Part shown: in pieces, positions 33,079-45,100 of the stretch
Position numbering within the stretch: position 1 is the stretch's first letter
Layout: each line of letters opens with the position of its first letter
Assembly: GCF_002865645.1 (NCBI RefSeq)
Contig: NW_020194655.1
Coordinates: forward strand, 124,001-188,000
Length of the DNA: 64,000 bases
Reading direction: 5' to 3'
Source of the DNA: Hyaloscypha bicolor E
Taxonomy: Eukaryota > Ascomycota > Leotiomycetes > Helotiales > Hyaloscyphaceae
Program-made: the position numbers and the translations under genes
The notes under the pieces: generated by a model
What the model saw: the letters and a program-made list of their open reading frames with translations, nothing else
Database searches by the model: none
Told to the model about the DNA's origin: nothing

Positions 33079-33999
33079 TTATTTAACGCCTTCCCAAATA
33101 CCCTCTACAAAAGCCCCAACATCCAAAATCTCCTCTCCACAAACCCAATGCTCCAACCCCTCATAATTCCTACACTCAATCTTCTGCCCCATCCTCTTCA
33201 GGGCACCCGTCATCTCAACTCCCCACTCATACCTCACTTTAAGATCTTTCTTTCCATGGCAAATCAAAATCTCCACCTTTTCCTCTCTCATTTCCTCCAT
33301 CTGACCTCCTTGCGCTCCATCATTCAAATAAAGCAGTTGCCTCACATACTTCCTCACCGCCCGCATCCTCTCCTCATCCCTCACTCCCTTATGATTTTCA
33401 ATGACTTTGTCGATTTGAGCACGGAAAGGCAACCATCCACTCAACGCCACAACCGCTCCTATTCTCTCCCTTCTTTCCAATTCGCCGCTCAAAAGCCCCA
33501 AGACAGCCAACGCAGCACCGGAACTAAATCCTCCCACCACAATCCTGTCGCCGGCTTCCCCTCTCCTTACTCCCGCTTTTACCAGCTCTTCCACCTCATC
33601 ATTTATTAAGCTTGAAAGATAATTTATGCTTTCGGCAAGACCAAGTATTTGCTCCGTTTCCCCAACAGTCCTATCAACAAACGTATGGATATCAAACCAA
33701 GAATTCGTTTCCAGTCCAGCAAAGACCGTAGTTTTCTTCGGAGAACCGGTGGGGAAGACAAATCTCGTATTTGGTAATAACTCGGTCAACGATTTGGTTT
33801 CCGTTTGGTCTTGAGTTAGAGGGTTGGAGTTGGGGGAGGTTAAGAGTGATCGAACAGGTGGAGGGATAGGGAAGGATAATAAGATAGAAGCGAGTTCGGG
33901 CCCGGTCTGCGAGGTGCCGTGGAGGAATATTAGGGTTGTTTTGTGGGTGTGAGGGTGGATGGGGTTGTGCATAAAGGGGGAAGGGTGTGGTGCGTCCAT
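33079..33999 (-). CDS. Acyl-protein thioesterase/carboxylesterase-like hydrolase
   Basis: 306-residue alpha/beta hydrolase in one exon, similar to the phospholipase/carboxylesterase (acyl-protein thioesterase) group that removes acyl chains from proteins or lysolipids. Seen: LIFLHGTSQTG oxyanion loop (24-33); FPTGSPKK and SWFDI (family WFD block); nucleophile elbow GFSSG with Ser159; Asp252 in HGKKDLKV; His284 in GLEHWV. The canonical family elbow is GFSQGG; here Gln is Ser and the following Gly is Ala. An insert of about 25 residues follows the first helix. No signal peptide, so cytosolic. Upstream region is 34000-34424. Confidence 0.9.
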   Translation of the reverse strand: MDAPHPSPFMHNPIHPHTHKTTLIFLHGTSQTGPELASILLSFPIPPPVRSLLTSPNSNPLTQDQTETKSLTELLPNTRFVFPTGSPKKTTVFAGLETNSWFDIHTFVDRTVGETEQILGLAESINYLSSLINDEVEELVKAGVRRGEAGDRIVVGGFSSGAALAVLGLLSGELERRERIGAVVALSGWLPFRAQIDKVIENHKGVRDEERMRAVRKYVRQLLYLNDGAQGGQMEEMREEKVEILICHGKKDLKVRYEWGVEMTGALKRMGQKIECRNYEGLEHWVCGEEILDVGAFVEGIWEGVK

Positions 34000-34424
34000 G
34001 GTTTAGTTGCGTTGCGAGAGACAGGAGTAGGAAGGGTGGAATAGAGAAGTGGTCAATTTGTCGGATGAGCTGACTTTAAGCTCCGAGATCGGTGTGTACC
34101 TGCAGCAGTGTGGGAAGGAGCCAGCTTTTGAATGAGGGGAAACAGAGTGGAAAGTGCGGTGTGAAATCGTAATGTTGTAGTCGTGAACCTTTGTCTTGTG
34201 ATGGGGAAACGGGTGTGCTAAGTAGGCATTTTGCACGAATCCCTGAATAACGAGTCGTCGTCACGTGAATATAGAGTTGACTGGTGTGAAGCAGCGAATC
34301 ATGATCTATTTTGGTGCACGATTGCTGGCTGAGAGCTCCCAATCTTTAAGCAACTCTAGTCTTGTTGCCGGCATACTTGACCGCTGCCCTATCAAGCCAC
34401 GCTGCAGACTTGGCTTCTTCTCAT
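34000..34424. other. Intergenic between two minus-strand genes
   Basis: 425 bp holding the promoter of the hydrolase and the 3' UTR of the GH36 gene. No motif of note. Confidence 0.4.
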
Positions 34425-37400
34425 CTACTTGGCGGGATTGATATAAATCTTGACCTCAACTTCATTGCTCCATCCGCTTTCAAGCTCCATTTCTGCCCAT
34501 GCCTTTTCGACATCAATCTCGAGTACGAACTCGCTCACTTTGCTGATGCTGATTGTGTGAACTGGCAAGACTTTGCCTTGAATCGTGATCATCAAGCTGT
34601 GTTTGAACGATATCTGTGGGAGTGTGCTAATGTAGAGTCCTAGGAATGAGGTTAGCTTCTGAGTACTCGTTGAAAAGAATGGCTGCATGCCGAGAGTGCC
34701 AAGAGCCTTGATGTCCGTATCGATAGAAATCCTCCCGTTCTCTAACTTCGTAATTCGGTTGTCGACAATCGCAGCTGCGCCGGCCATCTTACCCAGCAGA
34801 CCTAGGTTTGCAATCCATGTTGTCTCGTTCTTCTTCTCATCAACAAAGCCGCGTAACGGGTATGATGACAGGATGTCATAGCCTCGGACGCCGAGTGATA
34901 TGTAGATCAGGGCATTTTTATCAACCATTTGCATAGGCTTCGCGACAAGACCGCTGGAGTGTGCACGTATTATGTAGTACTGAGCTTCAACAACGCCGGG
35001 GAATTTCGAAAGAGGTATCAGCTCGCTGAGGTGTCGTTGGGAAACGTTGAAGAAGCCAATAATGCCGGTTCCCGTGACTGCCCCGCCTAGGGGTTGTCAG
35101 AAATGTAAATCTCGTGTGGAGAGTGGACACCTACCATGATACGTTCCAACGAGCAGCAGCTTGTTATCGTTGTATCCATTGTACGGATCTAAACTCTTTC
35201 CTACCACACTTGGTCTGAAGATGACGGTCTTTCCCCGCGGGGTAGGTCCAGCCATCTGGTTGATCAAATCCAGATCGTGCTGGCCTGGGACATCCGTAAT
35301 ATAGATCGGGCCACCACTGACGCAACGAGCTGCGGCGTGGAAGCCCGAATAATCGTGGACTGTCTGGAACATGTCCCAATCCGGGATTAGATTCAAATGT
35401 TGAGTGAATAAAGCATTGTGGGCGTTGACCCAGATGTGCCACGGATGGCTGGAGGGTATCTCCGGGAAGAAATCATCGGAGTTGCGGACTAAAATTGGGG
35501 GCCTGTTCTGTGGCATCTGGGAATGAAAGAGGATTTGAGGAGTCTGAGACATGCAAGAGATCGCTTTTACACTGAAGTGCCGAAGTGTCGAGACGGCCCA
35601 GGCATCGAGGTATGTGGTTATCAGTTCTCGGCGGTCTATCGCAAACTTGAAAGTGTCAAGCATGAATTGGGCGCTGTTACCAGGTCAGCAAGATCTCAAC
35701 AGAAGTGGTTGTTTGTACTCAGTCTTGACGGCGTCGACTCCACAAGATGACAAGAATCGATAGAAATCATCGTAGAATTTTGGTACGTCCTCTTTCGCGA
35801 CAGCTACCAACTTTCCGCCCAGAGGCAGATTCCTCCTCTTGGCATCCTCTCTGACAACTTCGACGGTCTGGTATGTTTTCGCCAGCTTCCCGTCAGGAGC
35901 GAGACCGCCCCAATAACCTAGAAGGGCATGCCAGACAGCGATATGCTGGATACTTGGATGCTTTTCTCGGATCTTTGTTACCATTCCTTTCAAGCCATTC
36001 GGGAATGCATTTCGCTCAGCCTCAAACTCAACCCAACCATGCTGAAATTGACCATCGCCTCGATAGTCGATCGACTGCCAGTTGTCATCAATAATGAAAT
36101 TGGTTACGTTGATGTTATTTTCTGCAAGTGTTGTCACTGCCTTGAGAACTTTCTCTTCAGTGAGTCGTTGTCCAAGAGCATTCCAAGTGCCTATCATTTC
36201 ATCAGCAGTATCTTCAGAGTTCGTTGGATAAGCACTTACAGTAAGTTAAACCATCGTACCAATTCTCAGCCCAACGTTTCGTTGACTCGTCACCTTCTTT
36301 CATAGCTTCGAACTCTCTCTGTTGTTCTCTAGTAACAGTTTCACGGGCAGCAACAATGCCCCTCGCATGGTACATCACTGCCGCATTGGCAGATTCAAAA
36401 TTGTCACCATGGGCAACGAGAACTCTTGAAGTCTCAGCATTCACACTGTCATTTCTGATCTGGGATTTATCAGCGGGAGTTATCGAGTTTGGTCTACAAA
36501 GAGGCCACATACTCGCAGAATAACGTTGCCTTCGCTGTCACTTGTAAACATGGTCATGACATCGTCAACCCCGCTAATGCCAAGCAGAACCAAATGCCTC
36601 CCGGTGAGACTGAGAAAGGAGCACATGACAGCCTCCTTGTCAAGTCCAAATTCAGTCTTTCCTTGCCGAGGGGCTAACCATGGAGTCCAGATCCGAACGA
36701 GAGCGAACCACCTTCGAAGTTCAGTAAATTATTGAAACGAATGGCCAGCCACCTGAACATCACTTGCGACATATCATGAATGCTCACCTTGAAAGCTTTC
36801 CTTGGCCCCACGGTAAGCCAAACTTGATGTGCTGGACCCTTGACTTCTCGCCATCTGCTGCTTCAATGGGTGTCTCAACAGACCAAAGTGTGGTCCCGGG
36901 TGCTTGGCTGCGGTAGTTCTTGGATTTCAAGACGGGGTTGAGACCCTGGACATAATCTCCCAGTTCACTTGAAATGGTATCTTGACTTGTCACGGACTTC
37001 AGCATGACAGTTCCATCTGCGGTACCCTGATGGTCTTTGACCCATTTCCAAGACTGGCCAGCCCCTCCACGGATCTTAATTGTGAAATTCGTTGGCAGAT
37101 GAATTGCCAGAGGAGTCGTGAAGCAGAGACGACGAGTCAGAGCAGGATCTGAGGATGTTTTTGAACCTTGGAGTGCTGCAGGATGAGCCTCAACGCTCCT
37201 CAGGGGATCCATGGGCACTTCCTGCCATTGCGTCCCCTCAGAATGCCAGAGTGAGAGCTGCCACGGATCCGAAACTCGACTCTCGTCAACCTCGAGCAAG
37301 GCGGTGAACACGGTCGTGCTCTTGTCAATCTGCGTTACCTGGCCCAATGGGGGATAGGTGCAGATATACGCCTTCAAACTGGGGTCGTCCGAAGCCGGAG

Positions 37401-37494
37401 GGTCCTTTTGCTTGGGGATGAGCTCAACGGGGATGTATTCAGCTCCGCTCTCGATCTTCTCGCCGAAGGCCGGAGTGAGGAAAGTTTCTGCCAT
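34425..37494 (-). CDS. GH36 alpha-galactosidase / raffinose-synthase-like (Sip1)
   Basis: Glycoside hydrolase family 36 protein of the seed-imbibition/raffinose-synthase type, acting on alpha-galactosides. Six exons on the minus strand: 36788-37494, 36513-36711, 36240-36459, 35719-36190, 35135-35673 and 34425-35086; total 932 residues, typical length. Seen: N-terminal beta domain; WFALVRIWTPW; the barrel with NFIIDDNWQS, GLKGMVTKIREKHP and AVWHALLGYWGG; AVKTDAQF carrying the likely nucleophile Asp533, created by splicing exons 4 and 5; RNSDDFFP; HLNLIPDWDMFQ; and GGPIYITDVPGQHD. No signal peptide, so probably cytosolic. Intron 1 needs an AAG acceptor. Hydrolase and transferase activity cannot be separated by eye. 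Divergent from the mitochondrial TyrRS. Confidence 0.95.
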
Positions 37495-37883
37495 TGTGAA
37501 TGTTGAGAGATGAAGCAGAAGCAGAAGCAGAAGCAGAAGCAGAAGAAGAAGAAAGTGACGAAGAGAAGAAGTAGAAGCAAGAGGAGAGGGACATACAAGA
37601 TGAAAAGCCAGGCAGTCAGAGGACCACGCAGTGTGCGTTGGGACTTCGGTGAGGTCTCACGTGCGTCATGGAAGCGACGAGGGGATTGGCGCTACGGCAG
37701 ACCCCCTGTCTAGCGCTGCGGACCCTTTTCCGGGTCGCGTTTCCTGATGAAGTTTTTGGGTGAGCATCCCCAGCTTCACATTTCGCATCTCAATCCTCGC
37801 CGCTGTCCGCTAGCATCGGGTCAATTCTGCTGTGTGTGTTCTCTACCCCTTCGCAATGCTCTTCTAGAACTTCATCTGCCGTC
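37495..37883. promoter_or_regulatory. Divergent promoter, GH36 gene and mitochondrial TyrRS
   Basis: 389 bp between two divergent starts. A GCAGAA hexanucleotide repeat (about five units, 37512-37541, then GAA repeats to 37554) lies right beside the GH36 start and would be read as TTCTGC in its leader. A CACGTG-like TCACGTGCGTCATG stretch at 37657-37670 is a candidate bZIP/bHLH site. Effects on either gene are unknown. Confidence 0.5.
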
Positions 37884-39831
37884 ATGCCGCCACCATCCTT
37901 GCTTCGAAGCTGGACTCGGCCCAACCTCTATGTTTGCGCTAGGTGTGCATTGGTAGCATCTCAAGCCCCGAGCAAGACAACGAGAAGATCGATCGGGCTC
38001 AAGTATTTGACCAAGGTTGCAGATGCCGAGAATCAATGGAAGGAGAAGGCTGCTAGAATCAGGGCCGGCGAGGAAAAGAGCATGCTCACGATCCTTGAGG
38101 AGAGAGGTCTGGTCCAATCAATCACTGGGTAACCAACATGGCAATGATACTTTGAAGTCTGCTCTTACTAATGCAACTCTCTTTTCAGAGACCGCGCAGC
38201 CTTCGATACACATATGACAAATAAACGGCTCGGCGCGTACGTTGGGATCGATCCGACCGCTTCCTCGCTACACATCGGACACCTTCTACCTTTGATGTCA
38301 ATATTCTGGATGTATGTGAACGGCTATCACACGGTATCCCTTCTCGGAGGAGCAACAGCCAAGATTGGGGACCCCACGGACAGATTGACAACCCGGGAGA
38401 AGGAGCATGCCGCCATCAGAACAGCAAACATGGCGAATATGCATTTACAGCTACAGAAGCTTTGGGTAAATGTAGAGGCGTACGGGAGGAAATACGGATA
38501 CAACTGGGAATGGCCATGGCATCGAGAATTAGTCAACAACAATTCGTGGTGGAACAAATTACCAATGCTGGAAGTTTTACAAGTCTTGGGTCCAGGCATG
38601 CGGCTGGGCTCGATGTTAGCTCGGGATACGTGGGTGCCTGCGTCCATCCTATCGATTATCTGCTGATATTTACAGTGTTAAAAACAAGATGAGGAAAGGC
38701 GACGGCATGTCATATGCAGAGTTCTCGTACCCGCTTATGCAGGCTTGGGATTGGTGGTACATGTTTCATACCAAAGGGATCTCGATGCAAATCGGAGGCT
38801 CGGACCAATATGGAAACATAACGGCCGGTATTGCTGCTGTTAAGTACATCTCGACTCACCACCCAAATCCGATTGTGAGAGGAGAGGCCCATTCAGTTGG
38901 CGAACCCATAGGCTTTACCTCCCCACTTCTCACAACATCCTCTGGTCAGAAGTTTGGAAAAAGTGCTGGAAATGCAATATGGCTCGACAGTGCGCAAACG
39001 AGTTCATTTGAGCTCTATGGCTACTTCCTTCGAACTTCGGATGAGGATGTTGGAAAGTACCTGAAGATGTTCACGTTCATGCCTCTCAAGGACATTGATG
39101 CTTTACTCGAAGAACACAAGGAATCGCCCTCGCAACGAAAAGCGCAGCACGCGCTCGCTCGAGACTTTGTGGAGCTCGTGCATGGAGCCCATGTGGCGCA
39201 GCAAACCGAAACCCAGCATCGACTCATCTTCAACCAAAAGCAACCTCAACCAGCGGAACCCGATGCCGAAATGAAAGCTGGCATAATTACCCCGAACAAT
39301 AGACCAAATCCCAACATGAAACTCCCTCGCAGCCTAATCTTCCAAAAAAGCATAGGGAAGGTCCTCCACGCCAGTGGGCTTGCGTCATCCGCAGCAGAAG
39401 GGCATCGACTTGCCTACAAACACGGTGCGTATATCGGCGGCCCACCAAACAGGAAGAAATTCGAGCCGATGAATGACGGGTACTTGTCGTGGTCGACTAT
39501 CGATAATTGGAACCCAGAAGTCACAAGAAAGTTCTTAATCCACGGAGATCTTTTGCTGTTGCGGAGGGCGAAGTACAATATTCGGATTGTTCATGTGGTT
39601 CCGGATGAGGAGTACGTTTTATCTGGAGAGACGTTTCCGGGTATGGATGCGAAGTGGAGAGTGGATATTTTGAGGAGGATGGCTATCAACAAGGAGATTA
39701 CGAAAGAGGATAGGGAGGCGGTGGAGAAGATGCTTGAGGAGGATGAGGCGAGTAAGAACACGGACGCAATGGATGCCGTCGAAGTCGGCGGTAGCAAAGA
39801 AGATGAAGTGAAAGCATCAGCCAGTCCTTGA
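37884..39831 (+). CDS. Tyrosyl-tRNA synthetase, mitochondrial
   Basis: Class Ic aminoacyl-tRNA synthetase that charges mitochondrial tRNA-Tyr. Exons 37884-38128, 38189-38629 and 38676-39831 give 613 residues. Seen: an Arg/Ser-rich presequence; GIDPTASSLHIGH with the HIGH motif at about 110; GGATAKIGDPTDR; the tyrosine/ATP pocket GGSDQYGN; and KFGKSAGN, the KMSKS-type loop, at about 320. The C-terminal third has the S4-like tRNA-binding region typical of bacterial/mitochondrial TyrRS, with a longer acidic tail as in filamentous fungi (the Neurospora CYT-18 relative also helps group I intron splicing; whether this one does is unknown). The ATG at 37884 is the first in frame. Confidence 0.95.
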
Positions 39832-39908
39832 GCTAGGCTCAGTGGATCAGGCTGGTTACATTGTATGAGACGACATCTCTGCTTCGGCGTGTAATATAAC
39901 TTGTAAAT

Positions 39909-40897
39909 TTATCGCTGCATGTAGATCTCAACTTGACGAAGTTCCCCTACCTGTTCCCCCCTCATTGCTATGAAATCCTTCGCGTGAAGGAGTGGCATGT
40001 CAAATTTGTTAGTTTTATACATATTATCAACGAGTATAACGTCTTGGTTGGTTTGAGCAACCTTGATTGATTGAGGGTAAGCAATAAAGAGGTGACGACT
40101 CCGATTTGTAGCCGTGATATTGATTTTGAAGTGTACTCCCTTGTCCTTAAGGTGCTGAACCAGAGCGTCGTTTGCAGAGAGCCCATGCCTTTGCTCCCTT
40201 TTAAAAGAGGCATTCAAGTTATATATATTGTACGGTTGAAAAGGAGTAGTCGTCATCTCGCGAAGGTACGTAATTGCTTGGCCTGGCTTAATTCCTATAA
40301 ATATATTAGACTTCTTTCTTTTAAGGTATTATATAATTAGACTTACCTGCATTATGGAGAGATCTAGCCTGGTTCATCTCTGCTTGTGCCAGTTTCCGGT
40401 GTGCTGGATGAGAGCTAATTGATTGGCTTGGGGGGTGGTTGTGTATGCTGTATTCTTTACCAGGCCTGTGGAGTAGCTCCCATTGTGTATTCGTACGTTC
40501 AATAGCTGCTATTGAGAACTGGCAGCCTGTCTTGCGGGTAGGTGTTTGTCGTTTACGGGCTTGCAAGCTGTTATCCGGGTGGTGGTGGGCCGCAACCGTC
40601 GCAATTGTATTGGATCCTACTTCGTACGGTATTGTGTATCTTAGTAGATCGTCCAATGCGGAAGGCATAGTGGTGATGTGCTGCCCAGGCTTGAATTGAA
40701 GCATATAGCTCTTCTTTAGTGCTATATATAGCCTCTGGTGGCAGTGGCATAGATGTAGGTACGGGTGATATTTGAAGCCGAATTTTACGAATTTCACGAA
40801 CAAATTGGATCACGAATTCGACGAATCTTAAGCTTTCGGGTTCGTGGTATCCAGCCTCTGATTCGTCAATTTCGACGCTTTTGCTGGTCTGATTCAC
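39909..40897 (-). mobile_element. Truncated MULE (Mutator-like) transposase remnant
   Basis: Minus-strand remnant of a fungal Mutator-like transposase. Seen in order: STKEELYASIQAWAAHHHYA and an RIGRSTKI stretch (WRKY/FAR1-type N-terminal domain), YNCDGCGPPPP, RKTGCQFSIAAIERTNTQWE, HNHPPSQS with the zinc-binding histidines, LNASFKREQR, and VILVDNMYKTNKFDMPLLHA, which holds the first catalytic Asp of the MULE domain. A one-base frameshift lies near 40572. An apparent intron at about 40279-40333 with GTAAGT and ATAG joins HNAG to IKPGQ. After MPLLHA the family sequence stops, so the catalytic core is lost. It starts only 78 bp beyond the TyrRS stop. Confidence 0.8.
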
Positions 40898-42012
40898 GAA
40901 TACAGATTCTACTATGTCTCCAATAAAATGACCTCATTTGCCCTAATAGCTAGTGCTCTAGTGAATTTTCGGTAGCAATTCGAGTAAGACTCGTCTATTT
41001 AAAGAGACTGAGCTTCATAAATATAGATAAAACTTGGATTCATTTCAAAAAAAGAATGAAGGTTGACTTAGTTAAGTGGAACTAGCCATTGTGCTAATTC
41101 TGGGAGTTCTAAAAGCTTATCTCTACTAATACTAGGACCTTAATAGGCTAGGTATCACGTGCTGCGCACAGGCGTATATATAGCTTCTTTACCGCCCTTA
41201 GGGCACCATTATTCATTACAAACATACCAAAACACACTACATTCCACTTTCACAGCTTGTCCAGGCCGTGACACTCGGGCACGCCGTTACGCGCCTTTGG
41301 CACGTGACGGCATGCGGAGCATATCCGTATACCCTGAGCGTACGCGCGTGCCTGCCTGCCTTGATAATATACTTTTAAGCAATAACAAGGGGCAAGAGAG
41401 GGACATGCTTCTTGCCCATCTTTTGTGCGCGTGCTGTGGGCTAAAGAATAGCCGAAAAAGAAAGTCTTACTTTACGATAAAATTACAAAAATTAGCTTGA
41501 TAAGTACGGGGGAAGGGGGCTAGAAGGGAACCAATTTCTCAAATGCATAAGCACCGTCTCTGGATTTACCCTGAAAGGGTGCTTATGTATTTTAAAAGAG
41601 TGTCGAGATCAAAAATTACTGCTTTGGGCATACACCCATGTTTTAGGGATGCTACGCGAGCAAAACAGGGGTGTTGCAAGGGTTGGCAGGGGCACACTGA
41701 TATGATAGGTATGATATAAAACTGTATGGCGGGGTACGTGGCAGTTGTCCGGCAGCGGATTAATATTATACCGGAGTGCTTATCAAAATTCGTGAATTTC
41801 ATGGACGAATTGAAGATGAAGACCTTCATATCAAATTCGACGAATTTGAAGACCTTGGTGAATTCGATTTGTTTACTTCAAAAGAGCCTTGCTCAATTCG
41901 TGTTCGTGGTCTTCAAGTATCAGTCGTACCCTGGAGCAGTTCGACGTTACGAAAGCCAAGATGCTCCCTTGAAGGAAAAAGGATGAGAAGTACATTTTGA
42001 GAAATGAGAAGG
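40898..42012. other. Transposon-rich spacer without an identified gene
   Basis: 1.1 kb between the MULE fragment and the copia LTR. It has normal to slightly AT-rich composition, repeated GAATTCGA / TTCGTGAA words (40785-40920 and 41770-41900), and a hairpin at 41546-41587. Open frames of 60-113 codons show no domain. Probably fragments of mobile DNA. Confidence 0.4.
41546..41587. repeat. Perfect 10-bp inverted repeat (hairpin)
   Basis: CATAAGCACC at 41546-41555 is repeated inverted as GGTGCTTATG at 41578-41587 with a 22-base loop. It could be a terminator-like fold, a transposon end or chance; no gene uses it obviously. Confidence 0.45.
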
Positions 42013-42183
42013 TGTCGCAGTGAGAATCACTGAATTGGGGCTAGTGCGATCGCTTTACTTAGTCAGGATCTGTGCACTTACTTCCTGAAGCTTCACACTT
42101 CACTCAAGCTCTTTTCTAGCTAGTTCAATTAACTCTTTTACTATTTAATGTAACTCCCTACTCTACGATCTTTACGTATATTA
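42013..42183 (+). repeat. 5' LTR of the copia element, little mutated
   Basis: Begins TGTCGCAGTGAG. It keeps many C and G bases at positions where the 3' LTR has T and A. The following GTTATGAGCCCGGCC marks the start of the internal region and the likely primer-binding area. Confidence 0.85.
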
Positions 42184-45100
42184 GTTATGAGCCCGGCCTC
42201 GTACTAATAAGCTTCCTAATTAGTATGCCGCAGAGAGTATTCAAGAGCTCATTTAATTATTTCTTTGAAAATCACACTTTAGTTCGCATTTCCGTTATTA
42301 ACCAATTAACAGAAACCATTCCTATAGTTCCTACTATTTCTATAAGTTTAATTGCGATTATATTAGAAGCTATAGTTAAAATAGTCGTCCTAAAGAACTA
42401 TAGTTCCTGGGCAGACTAGTTCAACGCTCTTTATAAAGCAGCCGGTAACGAGGGTATCTGGGATAAGATTAACTCATTTAATAATAAAGCAATTAAAACA
42501 AATATGATAGCTTTTCCCAGGCCTTTTCCTATAATTAATAAGCTTATACTAAAGGAAACAGAGAATTACTATACTAGATATTAAATTAAAGCAGAGAATT
42601 GGGATAAGAATACTCGACCTATAATTAAGAAAGAATTAAAACTAGTATTTCTATAACCTATAATATTCGGAGATATTAGAAATTACTATTTGGTACTTTT
42701 ACGGGATTATAAGATTAAGAAACTAAACTAGATAAATAAGCTAGTATATTACTATATAATTAGGCAGTGGCTCTATTAAATAATTAATATAGAGATTCTT
42801 ATAAACTTTATTTTGGGACTTAAAAAGAGTAAATAGAGCTCTATTTACAAGGGTTTTAAGGCTTTATTAACGAAATACAGTTTTATAGATATAGTACAAA
42901 TTATTATTATTCGGAAAATATATAGCTTAGTTCTATTATAAGTAAATAAAGGAGGAGTGAGTTCAAAGTACTAGTTTACTAATTAGAAAAAGGTATTTAA
43001 TTATATTAGAGCTTTTAAAATTACCGAAATTAAAGATATTCTAGTAGTAATTAAATTCTTAATAGCTTTCTAGTAGAAACTCGTATTAATCTGAATAATA
43101 GAATAGTCTAGTAATTTATATAATAAAAACAAACTAGAGCTTCTAATTCTTATACTCGAGTAATATAGTCAGGTATTTAATTAAATTATTTTAGAAAATT
43201 AGAATATTAAGTATTTAGAAGCTCTTATAATCTTTACTATATTCGGGAATTAAACTAGTAAAGAATCGAATAGTAAACCCGATTCGGATAAGGAGAAGTA
43301 TTATAAGTATTCTTATAAGAGTTCCAAGAACTTTAAATATAAATAGAACCTATTTAGCTATATTATTATAGAAATTGCAATTACTAAATTAAATAAGATT
43401 TAGATAAAATTCAAGCCTAATAAGAAATAAATTAGAAAGATCCGGAAAAGGCTTTTAACCAAATATTAAAAGAATTTAAAACCTTAGCTAGAAGAGAAAT
43501 ATAGTATAAAAATTACTAGTAAATAAGTTATAAAGAAACTAATACCCAGTACTAGTTCTAAAAAGAGGCCTAAAGTATCCAAAATTCAATTTTCTAGAAA
43601 CTTTAAAACTATTTTAGTAAATCCAATACTTATAATCTAGAGCCTAGATTAGAGAATCTATATAATACTTGATTTCTTAAGATATTTATTTTTTTAGAGT
43701 ATTTTATTAAGTAATTATAGTATTATATACCTGGTTAATAATAAGAATTTAATTAATTCTAATATTTTTATTAAAACAAAAATTAATAATTATATAAAAG
43801 TAGAAATAACTAGTTTTTTAATTATTAGATATAGTATTTATATAATTAAAAATATAATTAATAGACTTATAAAATCATATATTAAAAATCTAATTCTTTA
43901 TAATATTATAGTTATTAAAGAATTTTATATAAATATTATTTCCGAAGCTTATCTAATAGAAAAAAAAGCTTAGTATTATAATTATAATTTTATAATTAGA
44001 TTAGAAAATTATAAAGAAAATATAGTCTTAATATAATTAGAATATAGGTTTAATTTAGTTTTCTTTAAATATAAGTTATTCTTTATTTATTTTAATATTT
44101 CGTTTGAAATTCCTACTAGTATTAGTAATATACTTATATTTCTAATATTCGAATATTTAATTAGAACCTAATATAAGAGATTAAGGAAATATCTTAAATC
44201 GAGAAATAATTCAGAAAAAAATATATATATAAAAGCGAGATATTTAGCCTATAAAGCTTTATAAAAACTTATTAATTATATATATAATATAAAAATTAAT
44301 AGACTAATAAGAATTATATACGAATTTTATATTCAGGTATATACTAGATAAGTAATTTTATATAGGCTAATTAAAAGAAAGTTTACTTAACTATTTTAGA
44401 GAATTTTATAGAACTTATTTAATTATCTAAATAGCTATAATAGTTCGAACTAGATTCTAATAATTAAGAACGAATTTAGTAGTAAGCTTTTTAGATATCT
44501 ATTATTAAATAAGAAAGATTTATTAATATTTAATATAATTAGGGATTTTAAATAATAAATATATAAGTAATATAACTTTTTAATTACTTATATTAAATAT
44601 AATTAGAAGAAAGCAATTATTTTAATCTAAGAAATATTAGTTTATTAGATTTAAATAAAGAAATAAGATATTAAAATCGAGCTTTTTCTTTTATATATAT
44701 ATAAGCCAAATAGTAATACCAAGTAAATAAGACAAGAGATTATAAATAAGACTATTATAATATATTTAATAGCTAATTTGCCTGAAAGATTATAGCTAAA
44801 AAGCTTTATAGCCGCGATTTATCTATATAATTAAAGCCTTTTATATATAAATAACTAGAAAATATTAAATAAAATACTTGATTTATAGTTTCGTAATTAT
44901 TTCTATTAGTATAGCCTAGAACTTATAATATAAATAATAATTAATCTCAGGCCTAATTAGAATAGAATCTATATATATAATTCTAGGATATATTTAATAA
45001 TTAAGAACTATAAAATAAAATAAAATAAAAGAATATTTAAGGTTATATTATATAAATATATTAGATATTTAATTAAATATATTATATCTAATATTTATAA

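Noticed and set aside
42225..42419. 64-codon frame as an independent gene
   Set aside because: It lies inside the copia internal region just after the 5' LTR and is a surviving piece of the degraded polyprotein.
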